Shown: positions 19,170 to 28,741 of the stretch, piece after piece
Position numbering within the stretch: the stretch's first letter is position 1
Layout of the letters: each line of letters begins with the position of its first letter
Source of the DNA: Corynebacterium sp.
GTDB taxonomy: Bacteria; Actinomycetota; Actinomycetes; Mycobacteriales; Mycobacteriaceae
Direction of reading: 5' to 3'
Length of the DNA: 64,000 nt
Assembly (NCBI RefSeq): GCF_030532195.1
Contig: NZ_JAUNLP010000001.1
Location: forward strand, 346,659 to 410,658
The notes under the pieces: generated by a model
Seen by the model: only the letters and a program-made list of their open reading frames with translations
Told to the model about the DNA's origin: nothing
The model's database searches: none
Translations under genes and position numbers: made by a program

Positions 19170-20945
19170 TTAGGCCTGCCGGGTCAGCTCGATTAACTGC
19201 TCGGTAATCGAGTCAGCAGCCACGTCCATAGTCTCTCCGCTGAGTCGGTTGCGCAGCTCCACCTTGCCGTCGGCGTAGCCGCGGCCAAAGATGACCACAA
19301 ACGGCATGCCCAGCAGCTCAGCGTCCTTGAACTTCACGCCCGGGCTGACCTTCGGACGATCATCGAAGATGACCTCAATGCCGGAAGCGTCCAAATCCTC
19401 TGCCAGCTTCTCAGCGGCAGCGGCGGCGTCGGCATTCTTCCCGGCCACAGCAATGTGGACCTTGTACGGTGCAACCGAGACTGGCCACTTCAGCCCCTTT
19501 TCATCAAGCTGCTGCTCAGCGAGCACAGCCACCAGGCGGGAGACGCCAATGCCGTAGGAGCCCATGGTCGGACGAGCACGCTTGCCGTTGACGTCGAGGA
19601 TGTCGATTTCAAAGGCGTTGGTGTACTTGCGGCCCAGCTGGAAGATGTGACCGATCTCGATACCGCGCTCAATCTTCAGCGTGCCGTGGCCTGCCGGAGC
19701 TGGGTCACCATCGCGAACCTCTGCGACATCGCAGATGCCCTCAATGGCAAAGTCACGGCCAGCGACCGCACCGACGATGTGCTTGCCGGATTCATTGGCA
19801 CCGATGATCCATGACGTGCCCTCTGCGACACGCGGGTCCGCGAGAACCTTCACACCGTGGTCTGCCAGGCCCTTCGGGCCCACGTAGCCCTTGATCAGGA
19901 AGTCGTTGGCAGCGAAGTCCTTGTCTTCCAGCAGGCGCACCTCGCCCGGTTCGAAGGCAACTTCCAGGCGCTTGTCGTCGACCTCGCGGTCACCCGGAAT
20001 CAAAATAGCGGTCAGCTGCTCCGGCAGTGCATTGCCCTCCTTGTCAACCTTTTTCGGGTCAACAGCGACGAGGATGCACTTCAGGGTATCGGCAGCGGTG
20101 ATGTCGCGGCCCAGGTTGCCAGCAGTATTTGCCCAGTCCACCAATGCGGAAATGGTGGTGCAGTCCGGAGTCTCACGGACCTCTGCCGCCGGCTGGCCCG
20201 AAATCGGCTGCGGCTCGGCCGCTGGAATATCCACGGCCTCAACATTTGCGGCGTACTGACCATCGGAGGAGACCACGAAGGAGTCCTCACCATTGGCGCT
20301 GACAGCCAAGAACTCCTCGGAGGCCGAGCCACCCATCGCACCGGAGGTTGCGTGGCAAATCTCGTACTTAATGCCGAGACGGTCAAAAATGCGCTGGTAG
20401 GCGCCACGGTGCTTGAGGTAGGACTGCTCCAGTCCCTCATCATCCATGTCGAAGGAGTAGGAGTCCTTCATTACGAACTCACGGCCGCGCAGAATACCGG
20501 CACGCGGACGTGCCTCATCGCGGTACTTGGTCTGGATCTGAAACAGCGTCGTCGGGAAGTCCTTGTATGAGCTAAACAGGTCCTTGACGGCCAGCGCGAA
20601 CATCTCTTCATGCGTCGGGCCGAGCAGGTAGTCCGCGCCCTTGCGGTCCTTCAGACGGAACAGCTCCGGGCCGTACTCGGTCCAGCGGTTTGTGGCCTCA
20701 TACGGCTCACGTGGCAAAAGTGCCGGGAATGCCAATTCCTGTGCGCCAATGGCTTCCATCTCTTCGCGCACAACCTTTTCCACGTTGCGCAGAGCCTTCA
20801 AGCCCAGGGGCAGCCAGGAGTACACGCCGGGAGCAGTTCGCCGGATGTAGCCGGCACGGACGAGCAGCTTGTGGCTAGGGACCTCGGCGTCAGCGGGATC
20901 CTCGCGCAGGGTGCGCAGGAACAACTGGGACATTCGCGTAATCAT
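19170..20945 (-). CDS. proS: Prolyl-tRNA synthetase, bacterial type
   Basis: 591 residues of the ProS type with an inserted editing domain. Class II motifs are visible ([41 protein letters not shown] as adjoining blocks near 140-165; [14 protein letters not shown] near 455), the INS editing domain lies about 230-395, and the anticodon-binding domain follows. The ATG at 20945 lies 8 nt after TAAAAT (20954-20959), which suggests a leaderless message. Confidence 0.96.
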   Translation of the reverse strand: MITRMSQLFLRTLREDPADAEVPSHKLLVRAGYIRRTAPGVYSWLPLGLKALRNVEKVVREEMEAIGAQELAFPALLPREPYEATNRWTEYGPELFRLKDRKGADYLLGPTHEEMFALAVKDLFSSYKDFPTTLFQIQTKYRDEARPRAGILRGREFVMKDSYSFDMDDEGLEQSYLKHRGAYQRIFDRLGIKYEICHATSGAMGGSASEEFLAVSANGEDSFVVSSDGQYAANVEAVDIPAAEPQPISGQPAAEVRETPDCTTISALVDWANTAGNLGRDITAADTLKCILVAVDPKKVDKEGNALPEQLTAILIPGDREVDDKRLEVAFEPGEVRLLEDKDFAANDFLIKGYVGPKGLADHGVKVLADPRVAEGTSWIIGANESGKHIVGAVAGRDFAIEGICDVAEVRDGDPAPAGHGTLKIERGIEIGHIFQLGRKYTNAFEIDILDVNGKRARPTMGSYGIGVSRLVAVLAEQQLDEKGLKWPVSVAPYKVHIAVAGKNADAAAAAEKLAEDLDASGIEVIFDDRPKVSPGVKFKDAELLGMPFVVIFGRGYADGKVELRNRLSGETMDVAADSITEQLIELTRQA

Positions 20946-20953
20946 GAGTGATG

Positions 20954-20998
20954 ATTTTACCCGCCGACAATTCTTTGCAACATGTGGGGCATTACTAT
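20954..20998. promoter_or_regulatory. Divergent leaderless promoters of proS and yaaA
   Basis: Minus strand -10 TAAAAT (20959-20954), 8 nt before the proS ATG. Plus strand -10 TACTAT (20993-20998), 7 nt before the yaaA ATG at 21006. A self-complementary TTGCAA (20975-20980) lies between and could serve as -35 for proS with a 15-nt spacer. Confidence 0.6.
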
Positions 20999-21005
20999 GG
21001 TGCCC

Positions 21006-21743
21006 ATGCTCGTTGTCCTACCCCCATCTGAGACCAAAGCCCGAGGTGGCAGCCATTCCAAACTCAATTTTTCCACCTTGAGTTTCGATTCACTCACCCC
21101 AATTCGCAGGCACATCGCATCGGACTTGGTAGCACTGAGTGCCGACCCCGCGCTCGCAATGGAAACACTGAAATTGGGGCCTCGGTTGGCAGATGAGGTC
21201 ACCGCCAACGCAGAGCTCATGGCCTCCCCCACGATGCCCGCGCTCGAGCGTTACACCGGCGTGCTCTACGACGCGCTCTCCCCCGCGGATCTCCCCGCCA
21301 CCGGCCGCGCGCGGCTCGCCATCGGGTCTGCCCTTTTCGGTGTCATCGGCGGTGAGGACCTCATCCCGCACTATCGGCTCTCCGGCACGGTCAAGCTCCC
21401 CTACGCTGATCAGCCAGGTACGCCTGCACCGACAATGAAACGTCGCTGGGGCACAGCGATTACCGAGGCACTTGAGCAGGTGGATTTCCTCATCGATCTA
21501 CGCTCAGGCACCTACGCCAACCTCGGCAAAGTCAAAAATGCGACGACCATGACTGTGCTCACCGCCGATGACAAGGTGGTCAGTCACTTCAACAAGCACT
21601 ACAAGGGCCTGTTCGCGCGCACGATTGCGCTCGCTGACGAAGCCCCGGCCACCCCGGATGATGCCGTCGATATCGCACGCGCTGCTGTTCACGATGTCAC
21701 GCTTGACGACGGCACCCTCATCTTCCGCGTCCCGGAAAATTAA
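21006..21743 (+). CDS. yaaA: YaaA family peroxide-stress protein (DUF328)
   Basis: 245 residues. YaaA/DUF328 proteins lower intracellular free iron damage during peroxide stress in E. coli; DNA binding has been shown for the E. coli member. Family blocks are LPPSETK at the start, [10 protein letters not shown] and [11 protein letters not shown] at 21006 starts exactly where homology begins and 7 nt after a -10 box. Its TAA stop interlocks with that of the convergent small membrane protein. Confidence 0.88.
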   Translation: MLVVLPPSETKARGGSHSKLNFSTLSFDSLTPIRRHIASDLVALSADPALAMETLKLGPRLADEVTANAELMASPTMPALERYTGVLYDALSPADLPATGRARLAIGSALFGVIGGEDLIPHYRLSGTVKLPYADQPGTPAPTMKRRWGTAITEALEQVDFLIDLRSGTYANLGKVKNATTMTVLTADDKVVSHFNKHYKGLFARTIALADEAPATPDDAVDIARAAVHDVTLDDGTLIFRVPEN

Positions 21744-21997
21744 ACGTCGTCGTTATAGCGCTTCCGGCCTGCAATAACAGCGGCAATCAGCGCCACGACA
21801 GCGATAATGATGCTGTCGTAGCTGGAGCCGCTGCCGTCAACCATGACTAAGCGAAGCAGCAGCATTGCGCCTAAGTAGAACACCAGGAAGGCCGCCGCAC
21901 CGAACCAGATGGCGCTGCGCAACTGTTCGTCGGCAAGCAAGCGCGTAAAAAGCCCTGCCCTCTTGTTCTGCTTGTTCGGTTTATTCTGCTTCGTCAT
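21740..21997 (-). CDS. Small membrane protein, unknown function
   Basis: 85 residues: a Lys/Asn/Gln-rich start (TKQNKPNKQNKR), then two hydrophobic segments at about 33-52 and 63-79. ATG at 21997 lies inside the end of the cobA gene (17-base overlap), so it is probably translated from the same message. No recognised family. The stop TAA shares TTAA with the yaaA stop. Confidence 0.65.
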   Translation of the reverse strand: MTKQNKPNKQNKRAGLFTRLLADEQLRSAIWFGAAAFLVFYLGAMLLLRLVMVDGSGSSYDSIIIAVVALIAAVIAGRKRYNDDV

Positions 21998-23081
21998 TGC
22001 TCGCATCCAAACCAGCGACCTCGCCGATAATGATGACGGCCGGGGGCTTGATGCCCGCCTCCACAATTTGCTCGCCGAGCTCGCCCAGTGTGCAGCGCAG
22101 GGAGCGCTCATTCGGCATCGTGCCGTCCTGAATGACAGCAGCCGGTGTTTTCGGACTACGACCGGCCTTCATCAGGGCTTCAGCGATCTTCGGACCGTTC
22201 TTCACGCCCATGATGATGACGATGGTGCCGTGCATGCGCCCCAGCGCATCCCAGTTGACCAGCGAGGTCTTATGCCCTGGAGGAACATGGCCAGAAACCA
22301 CGGTGAACTCGTGGTTGATGCCGCGCATGGTCACCGGAATGCCGATTGAGCTCGGTACTGCCAGTGCGGAGGAAATACCCGGCACGACGCGCACGGGTAC
22401 ACCGGCCTTCTGCAGTTCCTTCAGCTCTTCAAAGCCACGGCCGAAGATGTATGGGTCACCGCCCTTGAGTCGCACAACGAAGTAGCCTTCACGAGCGCGG
22501 TGGACCAGCAGCTCATTGATGCGCTCCTGCGCCATGGCGCGGCCATAGGGCAGCTTGCCTGCATCAATAATCTCGACATCGGGTTCCAACTCACCGAGTA
22601 GCGACAGCGGCCCCAAGTGGTCGGCCACGACGACGTCGGCAAGCCGAAGGAGCCTGCGGCCTTCGACGGTAATCAATCCAGGATCGCCCGGGCCACCGCC
22701 GACGAGCGCGACCTGACCTGCCAAATCACCTGCGCGGGACGCGCGGCGTCCCGTCAGCGCGACTGGAGTCAGTGGCCGTGCGGAACCGGTTTCATCGTCG
22801 ACCAGAATGCCGCGGCGATGCCCCTCCCGAGTAACTTCGCGCAGCAGGTTCTCATCGCAGCACACCATCAGGGCCTTGCCCCAGCTCATTGCCTCGGTAA
22901 AACCAGTGCGAGACAGTGAAATACGGCCATCTGCGGCCCAGGCTTCAATAGCGGTGGTTACTTCTCCGCCTTCACACACGGTGACGTCGGCGCCAGAGTC
23001 CAATAACCGAGGAATCACGCGCTCTGCAGCCGTGGAACCGCCAATCACCAACACACCGTAGTCTTTGAGAAGCAAACTCAT
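21981..23081 (-). CDS. cobA: Uroporphyrinogen-III C-methyltransferase with N-terminal precorrin-2 dehydrogenase-like domain
   Basis: Makes precorrin-2 for corrinoid and siroheme synthesis. 366 residues: residues 1-115 form a Rossmann-like domain (VLVIGGSTAAERVIPRLL) related to CysG/Met8, and the rest is the SUMT domain (VALVGGGPGDPGLITV; DHLGP; RLKGGDPYIFGRG; VVPGISSALA). cysG is an equally fair name. ATG at 23081 comes 10 bases after the cobB stop; TAAAGT 7 nt upstream could also allow a leaderless start. Confidence 0.9.
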   Translation of the reverse strand: MSLLLKDYGVLVIGGSTAAERVIPRLLDSGADVTVCEGGEVTTAIEAWAADGRISLSRTGFTEAMSWGKALMVCCDENLLREVTREGHRRGILVDDETGSARPLTPVALTGRRASRAGDLAGQVALVGGGPGDPGLITVEGRRLLRLADVVVADHLGPLSLLGELEPDVEIIDAGKLPYGRAMAQERINELLVHRAREGYFVVRLKGGDPYIFGRGFEELKELQKAGVPVRVVPGISSALAVPSSIGIPVTMRGINHEFTVVSGHVPPGHKTSLVNWDALGRMHGTIVIIMGVKNGPKIAEALMKAGRSPKTPAAVIQDGTMPNERSLRCTLGELGEQIVEAGIKPPAVIIIGEVAGLDASNDEAE

Positions 23082-23091
23082 GGCTATTACT

Positions 23092-24468
23092 TTACCTGGC
23101 GCACGCGCGGACAAAACTACCGACGGTAGCTGGCGCACCCACAGGGTGAACGTGCAGGTAACCAGCGTGAATTCGTCCTGACTCGGAAATGAAACCGTCG
23201 TGAACAGTCTCGCCGTGGTAGCCGCGCCACGCCCAGGCTGGCCGCCAGCCCGCTGCTTCTGCGGCCGCTGCGGTGTCTTTCGACAGCGCGGTCTTGTGGA
23301 ACTCATGGCCACGAACCCTGGTGCCGGCGGGACACAAGGCCGAATCCGTCAACGACACTGCCTCGCGATAGCCGAGTTTCAGCCGTGCCATAAATGCGCG
23401 GCCCGGAATGACACCACACATGCGGCGACCGCCCAAGTCCTCCAGTAGCCACAGCAAACCTGCGCATTCGCCGTGGACTAGAGCCCCGTCATCGATAGCG
23501 CGGACAAGATCGCGACGAATATCATCGCGCAGTGACAGAGCTTCTGCGTGCTCCTCTGGAAAGCCGCCGGGGACAATGTAGCCATCGGCGGCGGGCAGGT
23601 CATCGACCAGCGGATCGAAATCCACAACCTCGGCACCGGCGGCGCGCAGCAGCTCGCGGTGCTCGGCATAGGTAAAGGAAAACGCAGGGCCAGCCGCAAC
23701 TGCCACGCGCATGCGGCGCTTGTTTGGAAGTGGCTGAACCTTCCTCGAAGGATCCCAGGGCTCAGCGGGATACGGCATACTGGCCAGGCCTTGCAGCCGC
23801 TCGATATCGATAAAGCGCTCCACCAAGTTGGCCATCGATTCAATGACGGCCTCCAGCTGTTCGCCCTGCTCAACTGCGGTGACCAACCCCAGATGCCTAC
23901 TGGGCACCTCGATATCGGTCACACGCGGGATAGCGCCGAGTACCTCAATTCCCATTGCCTCGACAGCGCGAGTGATGATGTCAGCATGTCGCTGGCTTCC
24001 CACCTGGTTAATAATGACACCGCTGACGCGCACATCGGTACGCAGAGTGGAAAAACCATGCACGACTGCGGCTGCCGATTGCGACATGTGCCGTGCGTCG
24101 ACAACTAGAACGACCGGCAGGCCCAGGAGCGAAGCAATCTCCGCAGTGGATCCCTCGATGGACAGTGGGTCGTGCCCAATGCGGCCGTCGAAAAGCCCCA
24201 TGACCCCCTCGATGACCGCGATATCGCAGCCGTCGGAGCCATGCGCATACAGCGGACCGATAGTCTCTGGCGCGCACATGAACGAATCCAGGTTACGGCC
24301 CGGCCGCCCTGCCGCGACACCGTGGTAGCCAGGGTCGATGTAGTCAGGGCCAACCTTAAACGGCGCGACCTGGTGATTGCGTGACAACGCCCGCATCAAA
24401 CCAGTGGAGATGGTGGTCTTTCCCGTCCCCGAGGCCGTCGCCGCGATGACAATTCCAGGAGCTACCAC
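23092..24468 (-). CDS. cobB: Cobyrinate (hydrogenobyrinate) a,c-diamide synthase
   Basis: ATP- and glutamine-dependent amidation of side chains a and c. 458 residues: an N-terminal P-loop amidotransferase-type domain (ATASGTGKTT), then a class I glutamine amidotransferase domain with GECAGLLWLL (nucleophile Cys) and the late His in GYLHVHP. The start overlaps cobO by 7 bases, so it belongs to the chlI-chlD-cobO-cobB-cobA unit. Confidence 0.94.
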   Translation of the reverse strand: MVAPGIVIAATASGTGKTTISTGLMRALSRNHQVAPFKVGPDYIDPGYHGVAAGRPGRNLDSFMCAPETIGPLYAHGSDGCDIAVIEGVMGLFDGRIGHDPLSIEGSTAEIASLLGLPVVLVVDARHMSQSAAAVVHGFSTLRTDVRVSGVIINQVGSQRHADIITRAVEAMGIEVLGAIPRVTDIEVPSRHLGLVTAVEQGEQLEAVIESMANLVERFIDIERLQGLASMPYPAEPWDPSRKVQPLPNKRRMRVAVAAGPAFSFTYAEHRELLRAAGAEVVDFDPLVDDLPAADGYIVPGGFPEEHAEALSLRDDIRRDLVRAIDDGALVHGECAGLLWLLEDLGGRRMCGVIPGRAFMARLKLGYREAVSLTDSALCPAGTRVRGHEFHKTALSKDTAAAAEAAGWRPAWAWRGYHGETVHDGFISESGRIHAGYLHVHPVGAPATVGSFVRACAR

Positions 24469-25082
24469 TCGATGCCCTTCTGCCCCTTGCGCCCGACATC
24501 CATCGGATGCTTGATTTTGGTCATCTCGGTGACAAGGTCAGCGACCTCAAGGAGCTTCGGATCCGCATCGCGGCCGGTCATCACCACATGCTGGCGGCCT
24601 GGGCGGTTACGCAGCGTTTCCACCACATCGTCGACATCAATCCAGCCCCATTTGATGGGATAGGTGAACTCATCGAGGACGTAGAAGTCGTGCTCTTCAT
24701 TCAAGAGGCGACGCTTAATCTCCTGCCAGCCCTCCGCCGCTGCCTGGGCGTGGTCCTCCTCGGTGCCCTTCTTGCGCGACCAGGACCAGCCCTCGCCCAT
24801 CTTGTGCCATTCGACCGGGCCGCCCTCGCCCGTGTCGTCGTGAAGCGCGCCGAGCCGACGCATGACAGCTTCCTCGCCGACCTTCCACTTGGCAGACTTA
24901 ACGAATTGGAACACGCCGATATTCATGCCTTGATTCCACGCGCGCATCGCCATGCCGAACGCCGCCGTGGACTTGCCCTTGCCGGGGCCAGTGTGCACGG
25001 CAGTGATCGGAATCATGCGACGCTGCCTCGTGGTCAGCCCGTCGTCGGGAATAGATTTGGGGTCAAGCTTTCCTTGTGCCAT
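24462..25082 (-). CDS. cobO: Cob(I)yrinic acid a,c-diamide adenosyltransferase, CobO/BtuR type
   Basis: Adds the adenosyl group to corrinoid cobalt. 206 residues, typical length; P-loop TGPGKGKSTAAFG, then the VLDEFTYPIKWGW and VVMTGRDA blocks. ATG at 25082 is chosen because homology begins there; it overlaps the end of the chlD-like gene by 20 bases, implying coupled translation. Confidence 0.95.
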   Translation of the reverse strand: MAQGKLDPKSIPDDGLTTRQRRMIPITAVHTGPGKGKSTAAFGMAMRAWNQGMNIGVFQFVKSAKWKVGEEAVMRRLGALHDDTGEGGPVEWHKMGEGWSWSRKKGTEEDHAQAAAEGWQEIKRRLLNEEHDFYVLDEFTYPIKWGWIDVDDVVETLRNRPGRQHVVMTGRDADPKLLEVADLVTEMTKIKHPMDVGRKGQKGIEW

Positions 25083-25950
25083 GGCTATGATGATATGCAC
25101 GAACGACACCGGCAACGGATTCAGCACTCAGTTCGGTGAGGTTGACGCAGGTCGCGCCCATTTCCGCCGCAATTTCCTGCGCTAGTCCGAGGCGCACCCG
25201 GGAGCGCTCGCAGTCGATGACAACGGATGCCGCCAACGCTTGACGACGAATCGTTGCGGCCGCCGCCCGCGCCTGCCGCAGGCCATCCTGGCCGGTGGCG
25301 CGGCCGTCAGAGAGCAGCACCATGATTGCGCGCCTCGATGGCTCCTTGCGAGCCTCCCGCGCCACCAGATCATGAGCGGTGATGAGACCCTGGGCAAGTG
25401 GAGTTCGGCCGCCGGTGCGGACATCTGCAAGCCTGCGCACTGCCGCATCAATCGACTTCGTCGGCGGCAACAGCACCTCTGCGCCACCGCCGCGGAAGGC
25501 TACAACGGCAACCTTGTCACGGTTCTGATAGGCGTCGCGCAGTAGCGAGGTCACGGCCCCGGTGACTGCGGCCAGGCGGTCGCGGGCCGCCATCGAGCCT
25601 GAAGCATCGACCACAAAGACCACGAGATCGGATTCAGTGCCCTGCCGAATCGCACCGTGAATGTCCGTAGGAATAAGCGGCAAAACCTGCGCATCGGTTG
25701 CTGTCTGATCAATACGGGCACCGCGGTTGGCGGCTGCCAGCACGGTTGCCGGCACGTGGACTCCGTGTCCGCCGCGTTTGGCGCCAATGGTGCTGCCGCG
25801 CGGGCCGATAGCCTTGGACCTCCTGCCGGCCGAACCGTGGCCGACCCCGTCGATGCTGATCTTACGAACGGCGAAAGGGGGCGCCAGCGTTGGCGCGACC
25901 TGCCTTTCCGCCAGCAGCAGGCTGATTCTCGGGCTGCTCTGGCTGGGCAT
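25063..25950 (-). CDS. Magnesium/cobalt chelatase D-type subunit, von Willebrand A half
   Basis: 295 residues from the first ATG. Residues about 100-280 form a vWA domain with the metal-ion MIDAS motif DASGSM; upstream is a basic linker with [11 protein letters not shown]. Mycobacterial homologues that I recall carry the AAA ATPase and vWA parts in one chain. Here the ATPase half is in another frame, 89 bases overlap, and the family-like sequence of the linker resumes across a run of five C. No good ribosome site precedes ATG 25950, so production may depend on frameshifting or an indel may be present. Confidence 0.8.
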   Translation of the reverse strand: MPSQSSPRISLLLAERQVAPTLAPPFAVRKISIDGVGHGSAGRRSKAIGPRGSTIGAKRGGHGVHVPATVLAAANRGARIDQTATDAQVLPLIPTDIHGAIRQGTESDLVVFVVDASGSMAARDRLAAVTGAVTSLLRDAYQNRDKVAVVAFRGGGAEVLLPPTKSIDAAVRRLADVRTGGRTPLAQGLITAHDLVAREARKEPSRRAIMVLLSDGRATGQDGLRQARAAAATIRRQALAASVVIDCERSRVRLGLAQEIAAEMGATCVNLTELSAESVAGVVRAYHHSHGTRKA

Positions 25951-26983
25951 CTTGTTCTGTCTGGCCTATCGAATCCGCATCATCCGGCTCTTCGATGGGT
26001 TCCTCCGGAAACTCCTCCTGTGCCTGATCTAAGGCATCGTCCAGCTGATCTTGGTCCAGACCGGGCTCGTCAAAGGGATCGCGGCGACGGCGGTGCGGCA
26101 GTGCCATCTCGGCGGCTACCTTGATGTCTTCCTGGTCAATCCCAATAGGCTCACCAGGCTGCGCGGACTCATCTTCGGCCACCCGCCATGCGGCATGAGC
26201 GCGGGCAGTGCGCGCAATGACGATATCCGCACGCATACCGTCAACATCAAAAGCAGCGCAGACGCTGGCAATTTGCCCCAGGACGGTCGGGGTCAGGGCG
26301 ACGTCGTCAAGCAGCGTGCGCGCCCGTTCGATGCGATCCTTGAGCGCGGCATCCGCGTCGGCGAAGCGCGTGACAAAGTCCTCAGGATTGGCGTCGAAAT
26401 CCAGCCGACGGGAGACAATCTCCGCGCGTATCGACGGATCTTTCGAGGCGACCACGTCGATGGCGAGACCAAAGCGGTCAAGAAGCTGTGGGCGCAGTTC
26501 GCCCTCTTCGGGGTTCATGGTGCCCACCAGCACGAAGCGTGATGTAGCCGAATGAGAGATGCCATCGCGCTCGACGACGACGCGACCAGTAGCTGCGGCG
26601 TCGAGCACGGAATCCACCAGGTGATCCGGCAGTAGGTTGATTTCGTCGACGTAGAGAATGCCACCATCAGCGGCGCTGAGCAGCCCAGGATTAAAGCGGG
26701 CATGACCGGTGGTCAGCACAGTTTCGACATCGATGGAACCGACGACGCGGTCCTCTGTCGCACCCAGCGGCAGATTGACCAGTAAGCCGCTGAGGAATGG
26801 CGCCAATGCGCGAACCGTCGTGGTCTTCGCAGTGCCCTTCTCACCGCGAATGACAACACCGCCAATCTCAGGCACGAGGGCGGTGAGAATCAACGCCAGC
26901 TGGAGCCGCTCTTGCCCCACGATTGCGGTAAACGGAAAAGTGGGTTCCACATTGCGAGGGCTTGTCGACGCGATTTTTTCCAT
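25862..26983 (-). CDS. Magnesium chelatase ATPase subunit I-like protein
   Basis: 373 residues of AAA+ ATPase: Walker [10 protein letters not shown] near residue 48, Walker [11 protein letters not shown] near 122, then an acidic Glu/Gln/Pro-rich linker ending in APFRRS. Within a cob cluster it more probably serves cobalt insertion or an unassigned chelatase than chlorophyll synthesis. First gene of the cob unit. TAGAAC lies 7 nt before the ATG and no ribosome site is evident. The end lies just after the C-run discussed for the vWA half. Confidence 0.85.
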   Translation of the reverse strand: MEKIASTSPRNVEPTFPFTAIVGQERLQLALILTALVPEIGGVVIRGEKGTAKTTTVRALAPFLSGLLVNLPLGATEDRVVGSIDVETVLTTGHARFNPGLLSAADGGILYVDEINLLPDHLVDSVLDAAATGRVVVERDGISHSATSRFVLVGTMNPEEGELRPQLLDRFGLAIDVVASKDPSIRAEIVSRRLDFDANPEDFVTRFADADAALKDRIERARTLLDDVALTPTVLGQIASVCAAFDVDGMRADIVIARTARAHAAWRVAEDESAQPGEPIGIDQEDIKVAAEMALPHRRRRDPFDEPGLDQDQLDDALDQAQEEFPEEPIEEPDDADSIGQTEQDAQPEQPENQPAAGGKAGRANAGAPFRRS

Positions 26984-26993
26984 AGATACAGTT

Positions 26994-27030
26994 CTACCCC
27001 ACCGTGAGTGAAGCGCTCAGGGCGGGGTAG
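26994..27030. terminator. Hairpin after mqo
   Basis: CTACCCCACCGTGAG pairs with CTCAGGGCGGGGTAG (two mismatches) around a 7-nt loop, 40 bases after the mqo stop. The T run is weak. It overlaps the region that must hold the chlI-like promoter. Confidence 0.6.
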
Positions 27031-27069
27031 ATAACTGTTAAGCGAGTTGAACTCTTTGGCCTATGCGGC

Positions 27070-28566
27070 TTAGCGCTCCAGCTTCAGGGTCTTCTGGGAA
27101 GCCTCCCAAACCTGCTTAAACAGAGCCGGGTCATCAGCCAGAGTGGTGCCGTAGGACGGGACGAGCTCCTTGAGCTTCGGAGCCCACTTGCCCATGTGGC
27201 GACCGAAGCAGCGCTCGATCAGGCTGATCATGACGGCCGGGGCGATGGAAGCGCCCGGGGAAGCGCCCATCAGGCCGGCGATAGTGCCGTCCCAGGAATT
27301 GATGACAGCGGTACCGAACTCGAGGGAACCGAACTTCGGAGCCTTCATCGGCTTAATGACCTGCACGCGCTGGCCAGCAACGATGAGCTCCCAGTCCTCC
27401 GGACGAGCGTTCGGGACGTACTCACGCAAGGACTCGATGCGAGCATCGAAGTCCTTCATGACCTCAGTAATCAGGTACTTGGTAAGACCCATCTCCTGAA
27501 TACCGACACCGATCATGGATGGCAGGTTAGCCGGACGCAGGGACTTAATCAGGTCCAGGTTGTTGCCGTTCTTCAGGAACTTCATGTTCCAGCCGGCGTA
27601 CGGGCCAAACAGCAGGCCGCGCTTGCCGTCGATGACACGGGTGTCCAGGTGCGGAACGGACATCGGTGGGGTGCCGACAGTAGCCTTGCCGTAAACCTTA
27701 GCGTCGTGCTTGGCAATCAGTTCCTCGTTGGTGCAGCGCAACCACTGACCGGAAACCGGGAAACCACCGAAACCGCGAATCTCATTGATGCAAGCCTTCT
27801 GCAGCAGCGGCAGTGCGTCGCCGCCAGCACCAACGAAGACGAAGTTGGCAACGAGGGTACGAACGTCCTTGGTGTGGAGGTTCTTCACGGTGACAATCCA
27901 CTTGGAACCGTCGCGCTTCAGACCGGTGACCTCGTGGCCGTAGCGGATCTCAGTGCCCTTCTCGGACAGAGCCTCCAGGTACTGCTTGGTCAGTGCACCG
28001 AAGTTAACGTCAGTACCGTTCGGGTTACGAATTGCGGAGACCGGCTTGGAGAAGTCACGGCCCTCCGACATCAGCGGCAGGTACTCGGCGAAACGATCCG
28101 GATCTTCAATGAGCTCCTGGCCGTGGAACAGCGGCTCCTGCTCCAGTGCCTCATAGCGACGACGCATGAATGCCATCTGCTCCGGGCCCTGAGCGAAGGT
28201 GGTGTGGTCAACTGCGTTGATGAAGGCCTTCGGGTCGGTCAAAGTGCCGTTTTCAACCAGGGAGGTCCACAGCTGACGAGAAACCTGGAACTGCTCATTA
28301 ATAGTCTTTGCCTTAGTGACATCGACCTTGCCGTTCTTCTCCGGCGTGTAGTTCAGCTCGCACAGTGCGGAGTGACCGGTACCGGCGTTGTTCCAAGGGG
28401 AGGAAGACTCCTTGGCGGGCTGATCGAGGCGCTCGAACAGGACCTGTGACCAGGATGGCTCGAGCTCCTTGAGCAGCACACCCAGCGTCGCACTCATTAC
28501 ACCTGCACCGATGAGGACGACATCTACTTCGTCGCCCTTGGAAGCAGGAAGCTTGCTATCAGCCAT
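27070..28566 (-). CDS. mqo: Malate:quinone oxidoreductase
   Basis: FAD enzyme at the membrane oxidising malate to oxaloacetate with electrons to menaquinone, the main malate oxidation route in corynebacteria. 498 residues. Signatures are VVLIGAGVMSATLG (FAD Rossmann), SSSPWNNAGTGHSALCELNY, and GASPGASIAPAVM near the end. GAAGGA lies about 13 nt before the ATG. Neighbours do not form an operon with it: terminator downstream, own promoter upstream. Confidence 0.97.
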   Translation of the reverse strand: MADSKLPASKGDEVDVVLIGAGVMSATLGVLLKELEPSWSQVLFERLDQPAKESSSPWNNAGTGHSALCELNYTPEKNGKVDVTKAKTINEQFQVSRQLWTSLVENGTLTDPKAFINAVDHTTFAQGPEQMAFMRRRYEALEQEPLFHGQELIEDPDRFAEYLPLMSEGRDFSKPVSAIRNPNGTDVNFGALTKQYLEALSEKGTEIRYGHEVTGLKRDGSKWIVTVKNLHTKDVRTLVANFVFVGAGGDALPLLQKACINEIRGFGGFPVSGQWLRCTNEELIAKHDAKVYGKATVGTPPMSVPHLDTRVIDGKRGLLFGPYAGWNMKFLKNGNNLDLIKSLRPANLPSMIGVGIQEMGLTKYLITEVMKDFDARIESLREYVPNARPEDWELIVAGQRVQVIKPMKAPKFGSLEFGTAVINSWDGTIAGLMGASPGASIAPAVMISLIERCFGRHMGKWAPKLKELVPSYGTTLADDPALFKQVWEASQKTLKLER

Positions 28567-28590
28567 TTTGCTGTCAACATCCTTCTAACT

Positions 28591-28624
28591 TGATTACTGA
28601 ATTCAACTGGCGATTCAACTGGCG
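28591..28624 (-). promoter_or_regulatory. mqo promoter with tandem 12-bp repeat
   Basis: ATTCAACTGGCG occurs twice head to tail (28601-28612 and 28613-28624). On the minus strand the upstream copy supplies TTGAAT as -35 (28618-28613), with TAATCA as -10 (28596-28591) after 16 nt, giving a 5' leader of about 22 nt. The repeat could be a double regulator site. Confidence 0.45.
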
Positions 28625-28690
28625 CCCGCGCACGAACGCGCGCACATCTTGTAGGCGCGAAACAGAGCTACCGACTCAGTCCAATAACCA

Positions 28691-28703
28691 TTGTGTCACA
28701 CAA
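28691..28703. promoter_or_regulatory. Palindrome TTGTGTCACACAA between mqo and hydrolase
   Basis: Perfect 13-base palindrome with a single central C. It contains TGTG/CACA half-sites as in CRP/GlxR sites, but the spacing does not fit the TGTGA-N6-TCACA consensus. It lies 38 bases upstream of the hydrolase -10 box. Confidence 0.3.
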
Positions 28704-28741
28704 ACCCACTACCCCCGGAATTCGGCGCTAGGCTAGGGCCT

